NCBI GenBank assembly: GCA_038380435.1
Contig: JAWZYU010000034.1
Span: forward strand, 44,144,901 to 44,208,900
Origin: Ryuthela nishihirai
Taxonomy: Eukaryota > Arthropoda > Arachnida > Araneae > Heptathelidae
DNA length: 64,000 nucleotides
Direction: 5' to 3'
Shown here: one piece after another, positions 25,101 through 37,100 of the stretch
Numbering within the stretch: position 1 is the first letter of the stretch
Layout of the letters: every line of letters begins with the position of its first letter
Made by a program: the position numbers and the translations under genes
Notes under the pieces: generated by a model
What the model was told of the DNA's origin: nothing
The model's database searches: none
What the model saw: only the letters and a program-made list of their open reading frames with translations

Positions 25101-28100
25101 ATTGCGTGATGAGCAATGTGGATTCAGAAGTGGTAGGGGATGTGCAGATCAGATATTTTCACTTAGGCAGATTCTTGAGAAATGTTTAGAATTTCAGAAA
25201 CCTTTGGTTGCTAGCTTTGTTGATTTCAAAAAGGCTTTCGACTCTGTTGATCGTCATAATTTGTGGTTGATTGTGAGATCATATGGTATACCAGACAAGT
25301 TAGTTAACATAATGAAAGCTCTCTATAATAACACTGAGTCATGTGTGAGAGTTGGTAAGTCTTGTAGCAATTGGTTTAGCATTACGTCTGGTGTTCGACA
25401 AGGGTGCATTTTGTCTCCTTTTCTCTTTAGTTTGGTTGTTGATTATGTTATGCGAAATTCACTTCGAGGTAAAGATTTTGGCCTTAAATGGGCTGGAGAT
25501 ACGAAAATTTCTGATTTAGATTATGCTGATGATTTAGCCCTTTTGGCAAATGATGTTGATGAGATGAACTCTTTCATTCGAGCTGTTGATGAGACTGGTA
25601 GTAGAGTAGGTTTGGTTATAAACAGAGAGAAAACATAAATTAATGAAAATTGGTCAGGCAGGTTGTGATTCAGTTAATCTGAATGGTTGCAGTCTTGAGC
25701 AGGTGTCACAGTTTAATTATCTTGGGAGCTATGTAACTGATATTGGTGATGTGCGGCATGAGATTAACAGACGAATAGGTATTGCTGCCGGGACTTTTAA
25801 GAATCTATGGAGATTGTGGAGAAATAGGAGTATACACCTAAAGACTAAAATTAGACTGTATAATAGTTTGGTTCTTTCTAGGGTTAGTTATGGTAGTGAA
25901 ACTTGGACGCTGTGTAAACAAGATAACAGGAAACTAGATGCTTTTGATTCTAGATGCTACGCAGTATCTTGGGTATTAGGTGGTTTAACTTTGTAACTAA
26001 TGATGAGGTTAGGCAAAGGAGTCTGCAACCTCCTTTAAGCAGCATATTGTGCAGAGAGAGACTTCGCTGGTTTGGCCATGTTGCCCGTATGGATAATTAT
26101 AGATTGGTGAATAGGGTTATGAACAGTGTGCCTAGAGGCCTCAGAAGGAGGGGGAGACCTAGGATGCGGTGGGCAGACAATGTCAAACAGGACCTTGTTA
26201 AAATTGGTGTGCAGTGGCCGGATGCAGCAGATGTAGCTCAGGACAGATATGCTTGGAGAATTAAACTGCGTGGTCTGGTTGGACCTCCGTAGCCCATGGC
26301 TGCTTGAGGATGATGATGATGAAACATATTAAGCAAAATAAGCTCATCGGACAAAAAAAATCACCCCTGGTTGAATGTCATCAAATAGCACGTAATGCCT
26401 CCGTGCAACTGAAGAACAGCCAAAATCCTGTCTGGCATCAATGCCACCAGTGTGTGGATGTAATGCACCTCAATATTCATCCACTCTTCCAGCAGCAAAT
26501 GCCGCAGTTCAGCCAGATTGGCCAGATGGCGGAATGGCGCTTCACTCGTTGCCCCAAATAATCCCACAAGTTTTTTATGGGATTCAAATCCAGGGATTTG
26601 GCAGACCAGTCGAGATGTTCGAAGGCTTCAGAATTCTCGTTGTGCCAATCCGACATACTTCGAGCCTGTGCATGTGACAATTGTTGTCTTGGAAGACTGG
26701 GGTTCATTGTGGAGATGCTGCACAAAAGGTAACATGTAGTCGTCCAGTAGCTCCATATAGCCCTTCTGGTTCAAGTGTGACGTCACTGCAACCAAAGGAC
26801 CCATTCCTTGTATGTGAAACACCCCCAGAACATCACAGAGCCTCCTCCAGCTTGAACAGAACCTTGCACACAGTCCACATGGAAGGCTTCATGCGGCTTA
26901 TGACCATCACTTCGCATCATTCAAGTACAAGCAAAAATGTGACTCATCCGACCAGATCACACACTTCCAAGAGTCAACAGTCCAGTCTTTGTGACACCGC
27001 ACCCACTGTAGCCTTAGGCAGAACTGTTAACATGGGTCTCTTCCATGGTGCTCTGCTTCACATATCCATGGCACGCAGTTCCATTCGGAGTGTTCATTCG
27101 AAAACAGTTTGTTGTAGGCCTGCATTGACTGAATGGAGCAATTCCGGCCTTGTTGCAAAGTGGTTTGCACCACTGCTGGAAGACCCTTTGGACAGTATGT
27201 TTCGACACACCTGCAAAGGCTGCAATTTCTTGTACACAATGCCCTTTAGCTCAGCCAAACACAATAACACCTTTTTGCCACTCATTCACATCTTTGGCAC
27301 GACTAACACATACGTGGCACACAACCACTTCTTGTCACTGTAAGAACCCCATAGTGCAGGGCACAGCTATTTGTAGGATGCAATTATTACTGGTGTGCCC
27401 TCTGTTGCTGTCAAATGGATGTAACCCTCTTATAGAGGGAGATTACTAATTTTTTTTGTCCGGTGAGCTTATTTGTTATATATATACCTTTTAGGGGCAT
27501 ATCTGTAGGAGTGGTTTTGAGAGTTCAAATCTCCCCCATCAGGATTTACTAACTGATATTTTTGAAAGAAAAAAAATGCAAAATTTTCATTATAGTACAA
27601 ACCAATAAAACATTCAAAGTATTATTAGCAGTAGCTCAGTAGCATGTCCAAACTTTCATCAAGGTAAAAAAAAAAAGGCAAAAAAAATGGCAATCAACTG
27701 TTTAACATCTAAAGCTTAATATATATATGATGCAGAGAAAAGGCTTTGCTATAACGAGGTCAAAGTATTTTCTTAACTAATCATTCAGATAAGCAAGATT
27801 ATGATTCCTTATAAAAATAAAAAATAGTATAAACAATAGAAATGTCATAAGAGAAAGAAAAAAAAAGCAAAGGAATCCATTCCAATATAGATTAGATAGA
27901 TAGCATTCATAATTAGAATTATAATAAATTTAATCTGTCAATCCCATTTACTTTAACTTGCAATGCATATATTTAAAAAAAATGCAAACTTTGAGTACAT
28001 CATACAAAAAAATATTAAAACCATACCCTATTTGGAAATCTGCACCTGGAGGAGGAGGTGCCCATAAATGTCTTTGACATGACATCCAGTCTGTCCATAT

Positions 28101-31100
28101 CTTTATAGCTGGGAGGAGCTGAGCAAGATCATCACTAACCAGCTGACTTGGATATTCAGGAGATGTCAAATGATCATTAAGAAGACTGCAACTCCGTTCC
28201 ATAACCAGTGATATCATTGACAAACTTACTTGTAGTGCTTGTTCTTGAAGTAAAGAATGGCAATGATGATCAAGGCTTTGGTCTATCAAAAGAGAAAAAA
28301 AATACTGTATTAACAATGTACTTTGATTTTATAAAAAAATAAATAAATACCCCCTCAAGCAGCTGCTTGCCACAGAGGTCTGACAGGAGCCTGTCAGTTT
28401 ATATGCCACAGTAGGAGATCTGAGAGGATGGCAGGACCTCAGCAGAAAAACGACACACACATCCCTGCCTAATCCGGGGCTCGAACCCAGGTCCCGTAGA
28501 TCAGTAGCCAAGCATGCTAACCACTCGGCCACGTTACCAAAACAAAAAACTGTATATTGTACTATATGCACACATATGTATATGGGAAGATCTAGGCTAC
28601 ACTGTTGTGAAATCTTAGCTTTCCTAATTTCCACTTTTGAAAAAGCAATGGCATTCATCAAAAACAAACTTTGGAAACAACTGGAGAAAGTTTTTGATTA
28701 TGACCATCACAGATTTTCTCTAGGACACATTATATTGCATAATCCTATCAGACCTATGTTGCAAGTAAATGCTTTCGGAGTAAATTTTATACAGTCCTAA
28801 TTGAATCATATGCTGACTAAATAAAATGAAATATATCATGAGATTTAAGAAAAAAGATGAAAGAATAGCTGACTTCATAAATAAAAAGTAAAAAATTGCT
28901 ACTGTAACCAGAGATTGCAAAATTTGAGTCCCATCTGAAAGCCACAGAACATTTTTATACTGCTTAAATCCTTCTAGTCCATCAGATACACATAGTAAAG
29001 CAAGTAATCTGTATCATATGCCATTGCCCAATGTATTCAGCACATGGCACAACTAGAGCTAAACTTCTCATATCTACTTCACAGTAAAATGCTTTGCAAA
29101 TTTACAATGTTATTGGCATGGGCTGAAATAAGACATAGTGAAGTTTATTTTTGCATAAGAATAATTACTTACTATTATATGTGACATATTGTACAATATG
29201 TTGCATAATATCTGCCAATATATATGTGACATATTATACAATATCTTCTATCTCTGCCAAGAACATTGCAATTCAACTGATTTGTGCTTCCACATAATAA
29301 AAAATTTTCAAACTTAAGGCCTTAGCAATTGACATTTATTTATTCAACACAGTTAATACATATAATTAAATCTAAAGGGGAGTTTACACACACCGTTTCT
29401 GTCAACTCTGTCCCAGTTTGTGCTGTTATTATAATAATATAAGTATATTACACTTCATTATAGTGAAATACTAGTAGCAGTAGTCCAATTATGGCAATAA
29501 CAATATGAAATGTTATTCTTCTTAGAACAACTAACAATGACCAAGTTCAACCAGAGACACAAACAATGGCCCCTTGTTGACTGTAAAGCACCGAAAGATT
29601 AGGCTGCAGTTTGCAAAGGCCTATCACAACTGGAGAATGGAAGACTGGAAACACATCATCAGATCTGACAAATCACGGTTTTAACTCCATCATGCCGATG
29701 GGAGGGTGCGATGGACCCAGCTCACTAAATTGGGGTCATATGGGCAGGTGGAGGCAGTGTAACATTTGGGATGTTTGGGATGCATTTACATGGGCTTCCT
29801 TGAGGACTTTTGTACCCGTCAAGACCTCCATCACCTGCACAAGGTATGTGAACATCTTCACTGACCATCTACAACAGTTTGCAATGATTCTCTTTCCACA
29901 CCATGATGCCATCTTTCAACAGGAAAATGTCACATCAGATGCTTCCCGGGTGGCAACCAATTGGCTACAGGAGCATTCAAGTGAGTTTATCACACTCTAA
30001 TGGTCCCCTCAATTGTTGAACTTCAACCCCATCGAGAATTTGTGTACAAATTGGAAAGATCTGCCAATCCCTATCAGCAACTGTGAAAGCTCTACAACAG
30101 CGGATCCTAGCTTCATGGGCGGCAATATCACTCTGTATTTTGAGCACCTCATTGAGTCCTTACCAAGACATCTGGATGCTATTATGAGGGCAAAAGGTGG
30201 AGCAACAGGTTATTAGGTAGGTGCATATAATAATTTGTCCATTGTTTAATATGGACAAATAATCTGTTTATTTTTTGCCTTGCAAAGCTCTCAAATATAT
30301 CTGTCTGTAAAACTGTACTGAAATAAAGCAATAAAATAACACACAATTCTTTTGTTGTGAACAGTAATGTTGCAAAACATGATCAAACTCACCTTTCAGA
30401 GATGAAGTGGCAACTGCAAACATGTTTATTGCTAAAAGTTGAAGTAATCGAGATGAACTCATAGCTGATGGTGTTCTACGTAACAAGCAGTGGAATTCTT
30501 TCAACATCTGGTTAACTGTTTCTATAAATGTTTCCATTCTAGAATAAAAAAATTCATTATTCTATAACATCTGTAATTTGAAAGTCAATTTTTTTTAATA
30601 TGCTTCTGTATATTGAAGTTTATGTTTATAAACATTTTGCATTATTGAAATTTAATTTGTTGGAAATACTAAGGTTTTCAGATCTTAATTAACTCATAAC
30701 ATACATAAAATCTTAAATCTGAAAAGAAAAAAATTGTGGAAAATATTCCAAAATATTATTGATTATTTTCATTACAATTGTTGCATTAGCTTCTGATTTT
30801 TTAGCTGTAAGTTGATAATAGATACAAATTTTATCTTTCATGGTGGCAAATTTGTTTGCATTACATATATAGCATTAAATAGCAATGTGTGGATGTGAGT
30901 CCTGGTAACAGATTGAGTTTTAGCTCAAGACAAAAAGTTGAGGGTTCCAGTAATACTATGGGATTCTAATCTCATTACACATTATGAAGTTATTACACTC
31001 CTTTAGCATAAAGAGTGCCACAATACATACAATGTAGGGATGGAAAATATTCTGAAAATTCTCAGTGGTAGTTAAACTTTCAGGGTAAGATCTGGATCTT

Positions 31101-34100
31101 ATGAGCTAAGTATTGTGGGAACTGTCATAAGAAGAGAATATTTTAGTCAACAAATAAAAATTTTAATCAACAAGGTAAATGGACTCTCTCTATGATGTAC
31201 TCGATATTTTCTCTACCCTGATGTACTGGATATTTTCAAGAATAAAGCACCATATTATGGCCATGGGTCATATGGGTTATGTAATTCAACGACAATGGAC
31301 TAGTTTAAATAAACCAGAACCCGAGTTAACTAAAATTTATGAGACAAAGTTTCACTTTCTTCATAAAAAGCTTAGTTTTTGAAATTACAGATTTCTGAAT
31401 TCAGAATTTTCACTGATATAACATGGGAATTGTATAATCATCTGGAGTGATACAGTGTATGAAAATTAAATGGTAGGCAATTAGCAAAACTCCAGATTGA
31501 GAGCATCAAAAATCTAAACTCAGTGTTTGAATTCACATTAAATGGTAGGCAATTAGGTAAATGCAATACTGAAAGCATTAAAAACCTTAGTATTTGAATT
31601 CACATTATAACTCCTTTTTCAATAAAGTATATGAAAATTAAATGGTCAGCAATAAACTAAACATAAGATTGAAAACATTAAAAAACTTAACTCAGTGTTT
31701 GAATTTACATTACAACTGCTACTTTTTTAAATAATAAAAATTAACTTACCCTACTTTGGTGAATAATTTCCCATGGACATGAAGAAAACTGGTAACAAAC
31801 CTCTTGTTTAACTTTAAAGAAAAAAGCATTGTTACTTTTGCAAAGATTACAAATATTTATTTAGTGAATAAATTATTTCACAGAGATAAACCATTTTTCT
31901 GCATATCATCATTTCAACCTATTTATAAAACAGTAATGAGGTCATAGGCTTAAACAGCAATGTGAGGCACCCAACAAGAGAACTCTCAGAACTAACAAAA
32001 ATCCTATGACACTATTGCAAAGGTTAGATAAACAAATAAAGCTAATAACCACACTAAAGCATTCACTTTTGATTTTACCACAATAATTATACTTTTACAA
32101 TTTTGGAGATTCACATTATTTATATTATATATATTCTTATTTATATACAGAAGTATTTGCATAAAAAAATTTTCCCTTCTCTTCTACTGCCTTGGAATTG
32201 CTATTAGTCTACAAGAGAATTAAATTTTATATCTTTCAGTATATAACAAATTAATAAATAAATACCCCCTCAAGCAGCTGCTTGCCACAGAGATCTGATA
32301 GAAGCCTGTCAGTTTATATGCCAGTAGAAGATCTGAAAGGATGGCAGGACCTCAGCAGAAAAATGACACATACATCCATGCCTTACCCAGGGCTCAAACC
32401 CAGGTCCCTTAGATCAGCAGCCAAGCGTGCTAACCACTCGGCCATAATAAGATCTATTTTCATTCATTGGTTACTTCATTTTTCTCTGTTAACAACTTGA
32501 AATTAATTTCCTTAGCAGACAGAATTATTTGTTAAAAACCTAGCATTTGGAAATCAATTAAACTATTCCAGTTATCATTGACCCAAAGAAAGAAAAATCA
32601 ATGCTTACACAACAGAAAGCAGTAACAAAATGGTTGCAGTTATACCAACCAAGTAGCTGTGAAACATGAACATTTATCAACCATTTTCAAGTTTTCTCAG
32701 TTCAATTAGAACAAAAGTCAAAATCATGCCTATGCTGCCAAGCCAAATCTTTTAAATGTCACCAACCATTTTAACATTACATAAAAGTTTGTTACAAGAT
32801 TGGAGGAACTGTAAAAGGAGTTGATGCTTCTGGACATCTCATTATGCAGGAAAGTCCTTTACTTTAACTTATATGAAAAAAAAACTATTACTGTTTAATA
32901 AATCATAAAATACAACCCAACTGAACACTTTTGAATGAAATATTATAAAACAAATTGAGCAAGAAATTGCTGATTACACAACAGCAAGCAATAAGACATG
33001 CTGCACTTAGATCAACATTACAGCAAATTACAACCACGAACATCAATTACAACTTACAACCATGAGCATCTGCCACCTGTTCTTATGTGCTCTTGACTCA
33101 TTGAAAATAAAGATCTAGGTTGTGTGTGTGTGTAATCACCTACATACTCAAAAAACTGAAACCCTTTTCAATTTTTCAAATTCAGTCAGAAAGTTAACAA
33201 ATCTAATTTAAAACAACAAATTACCTGCTAATTTGTTGTTCATAATACTGAAGAAAACTACTAAATAATCCTTTAATGAAGGCAGCAGGGCCATTTCAGG
33301 GAACTGGCTATAATAATAATAATAAATAAAATACCCCTCAAGCAGCTGCTTGCCACAGAGGTCTGATAGAAGCCCGTCAGTTTATATGCCATAGTAGAAG
33401 ATCTGTGAGGATGGCAGGACCTCAACAGAAAAACAATAGGAACATCCATGCCTTAACCAGGGCTCAAACCCAGGTCAGTAGCCAAACACTCTAATCACTC
33501 AGCCACGGGATGGCTTAAACTAACTACACTGAGTGTTTTTTTTTTATATAATACAAAGGTTTTAGAATGAAATGTGCTCTAAACTGCTGTCTTACCAATT
33601 TGTTTCTCAATTGGAAAAAAAAATATCTTTATGATTAATAGAAATGCATCTACTTCATCTAGCTCCCGCTCTGCATCTACTTCATCTATTTACAGTTCAG
33701 CAAATAAGTAGGTTTGTGTAAATAGTTTTCCTTTTCATCTTCAAGCTTTGGGGACAGGGGTGGCTCAGTCGGTAGCGCGCCAGGCTCGTAATCTGTAGTT
33801 CCCAGGTTCGAGTCCCAGCTGGGTCAGCGTTGAGATTTATCTCCGCAAAATTCCCCGCCCTGCCCACGGTCAGTAGGAGACACCGATGGGCTTGGAAAGG
33901 CCGCCGTCCGTCGGATGGGATGTTAAGCCGTGGCCCCGTGTGCGGGAGAGCCATACCCTGTGCACGTTAAAGAACACGCTGGATGGCCTTGACGGGAGGC
34001 TACCATCTGTCTCCCAGCAGCTGTTCCAGTGGGTCCCCTCCCCCAAATTTCTCTGAGCCTTCGGGGTCCATATGATCTGGCCATTTAGCCCATGGTGTGC

Positions 34101-37100
34101 AAAAAAGTGCCGCTCAGAGGTAAAACAACCCAATGTTAAAGAACACACTGGATGGCCTTGACGGGAGGCTACCATCTGTCTCCCAACAGCTGTTCCAGTG
34201 GGTCCCCTCCCCCAACCTTCTCTGAGCCTTCGGGGTCCATATGATCTGGCCATTTAGCCCATGGTGTGCAAAAAAGTGCCGCTCAGAGGTAAAACAACCC
34301 AATGTTAAAGAACACACTGGATGGCCTTGACGGGAGGCTACCATCTGTCTCCCAACAGCTGTTCCAGTGGGTCCCCTCTCCCAACCTTCTCTGAGCCTTC
34401 GGGGTCCATGTGACCTGGCCATTTAGCCCATGGTGTGCAAAAAAGTGCCGCTCAGAGGTAAAACAACCCAACAACAACTCTTCAAGCTTTTTATTTTTAT
34501 TTAAATACATATTTTTATACATTACAAATTGTGGGTTCACAAAATGATATTTCTTTAATCACAATCTCAACAAAATGTTTGGTTCTGGAAATATCATTAT
34601 GTTTAACTCAGAAGAAGTTGTGCAGCTAGAAACAGGTGTGTAGTAAACTGCAAATATGAGTAAACAACACTGCTTGCAACAGTTTCAGTGTTCTGAAGCT
34701 TAAAAAAATAAATACCCCCTCTAGCAGCTGCTTAACACAGAGGTCTGACAAGAGCCTGTCAGTTTATATGCCACAGTAGGAGATCTGAGAGGATGGGCTT
34801 ACAGTTTCTTAAAAATGTTAGATAGCATGCATTTGGTTAATTAGTATGTATTTTTTTTATTAAGCTTTATGTTTTAAGTTTTTTAAAACTACAGTTACAT
34901 TTTTCAAAAAATTTATGCTGAAAGTCATACAACTTGTTGCTTCTGAAGAATGGATTTTTTAAAGTTACATTAAATTAACATTTATCTAAAAAAACACACT
35001 ACAGTCAGTTCCCTGAAATGGCCATGCTACCTTCATTAAGGGATTGTTTTGTAACTCATCTGAGAACTAAACAATAAGAATTCTTTGATTTTTTTTAAAC
35101 AAAAAATGGCTGAACATTTCAGAAATGAGGATTTCCTTAAATTTGATAGAGAATTAATGGGTACTTTACAGATGACTAAGACTACTTTGCCCATATTGTT
35201 ATTATTTATTATAATTATGCAATAATAATCATAGTAGAAAGAAATATTTAAATATCATCCGGCAGCAGTCCTTAACAAATTGCTTGGGAAACTCATTTGA
35301 AGTGCAAAGCGACTGTAGAAATTGAGGCTGATAGTATGGTTGCTATGCCAGTGTATATGCAATGTACACATCACATATTCAAATTGTTTTTTGTTTCTTT
35401 TTATGACTGAAGTAAAACAAATACAAAATGTTTTAAACAAATGCTATGAAAGGACTAATTGTATAAAAAAGCAAGATTTTTGCCTCCATTTATCTTTAAA
35501 TTAAGCTTGCTATGCAGAACTTAAATGACACATGTAAGCACATGAAATTGTCAAAACCATTAAAAAACTCATTCTAAAGATGCTTTTGTAATACTGGCAT
35601 TTCTTATAACAAACTTTTACTATATCTCCCATTATCAGCTAATTAAGAATAATGTATCTTTATGCTCTGCTCTATTGAAAGTAAACTCTCACCAAAGAAA
35701 ACAGGACTCATTTCACTGTTTATTGGTGACATACACAAGCTAGCAATTTAATACGATGTGAAAGAAATTTTGAAATGTATAAAAGCTCAAATGTCAGCTT
35801 TTGTGAAAAATTATTAGTAAGGCTACTACTATCTGTCCCAAAAGTTTCAGGGCTGCATAAAAAATAATACTAGAAAGCTTATGAACAACTGGCACTACAA
35901 AATAATCCCAGTCTATCTCAAAACATCCCCGAGGTCTCATCTTCCTCATAGACCTTCTATAATGGTGTATAAACTGATTGGCTCCTGTCAAAACTCTGTG
36001 TCAGGCAGCTGCTTGAGGGGTTATTTATTATTTTTATTTTGTTCTCTTTTTGCTGAGCAAAGCATGCTAGATCTCAACAGAAAGATAAACCCCATGCCTT
36101 ACCCGGGGCTCAAACCCAGGTCCCTTTGATCAGTAGCCAAGCATGCTAACTACTTACCAAGGATCAAAATTTGCATGAAAAGAGAAAATGAGTCTCGTAT
36201 GCTCCATTCTTAACGTTTTCACATGAAATTTTCCACTTAAAAAAACAAATCAGTCATTGAACTTTTGAGACAGAAGTAATAAAATGTAGCATTATTTCTT
36301 TTTTGTGAATATGTACAATAAAAGATTGTTCAAAATCATTTATATTTTAGCAAGTGATGAAAACTATATATGCTGAATTCAATGATGACCTTGACAATAT
36401 GATATTTGAAGGATAGTCTATAAACTGACTTAAAAACTACATATTCATCTTGATGAAACCAATATAGAAATCTTCAGAGACAGTATAGTTTTGTTATAGC
36501 ATAGTTGATTGCATTTCTTCATATATACTTTTAACCACAGGGATTCTGTAAAGAATCAATATAACAGTGCTATTTCATTTACAGTAAAGATGGTCACACT
36601 TTTTATGTTGATAATGAACTCAATTTAGTGCTTTTTCTCTTTTGTGAAAGCATCAGATGCAATTCACAAGTTGCTACTGAAAAAATAGATTGTATGTGTT
36701 AAATTATGTAAGAGATGGCTTTAAGAATGGAAGAAGAAACAAAAAATTCCTGGTATGGATTTGTGGAGGTAATAGATAATAAATGATTTTATATATGAAA
36801 AAAAGAATACAAGTTTAACAAACAATTAATTAATAATATTCTACAAGTATTTAGTACCTCAACTGTTGACATATCTTTCATTTCTAAAAGATCTCGCTGT
36901 TCTCCTAGCAGAATGGGGTGATGGCAGCTGGATCCATCTGGTCTAATCCATATTTCACATCTCTCTTCTCCAGCATCACCACTACCGATTTCTCTCTCTA
37001 TTGATCTATCCTCTTGTCGCTTCCTTTCAACTTGTTCATACTATAAAAAAGCAAAATTAGATTAAATTAAATGCAAGGAACTAAGTAAAGCAGATTGTTT

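Larger units (their letters stand above)
22244..28026. other. SMG6 intron with RTE copy 1 and Tc1-B
   Basis: 5.8 kb. 22244-22706 and 27472-28026 contain only AT-rich sequence. Confidence 0.55.
28283..30392. other. SMG6 intron with SINE-A and Tc1-C
   Basis: 2.1 kb. 28540-29500 is AT-rich with a local duplication near 29165-29250; no gene seen. Confidence 0.5.
31812..36857. other. SMG6 intron with several SINEs
   Basis: 5.0 kb. 32450-33300, 34800-35930 and 36165-36857 hold AT-rich sequence without genes. Bases 33272-33308 and 35003-35050 are inverted copies of each other (CATTTCAGGGAACTG and CAGTTCCCTGAAATG), perhaps ends or parts of an unrecognised repeat. Confidence 0.5.

Noticed and set aside
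26681..27343. 220-codon plus-strand ORF
   Set aside because: Antisense of the Tc1-B transposase, whose catalytic motif is on the minus strand.
33870..34540. Overlapping 85-127 codon minus-strand ORFs with repeated protein text
   Set aside because: Translations of the antisense strand of the SINE-B 169-bp repeats, not genes.
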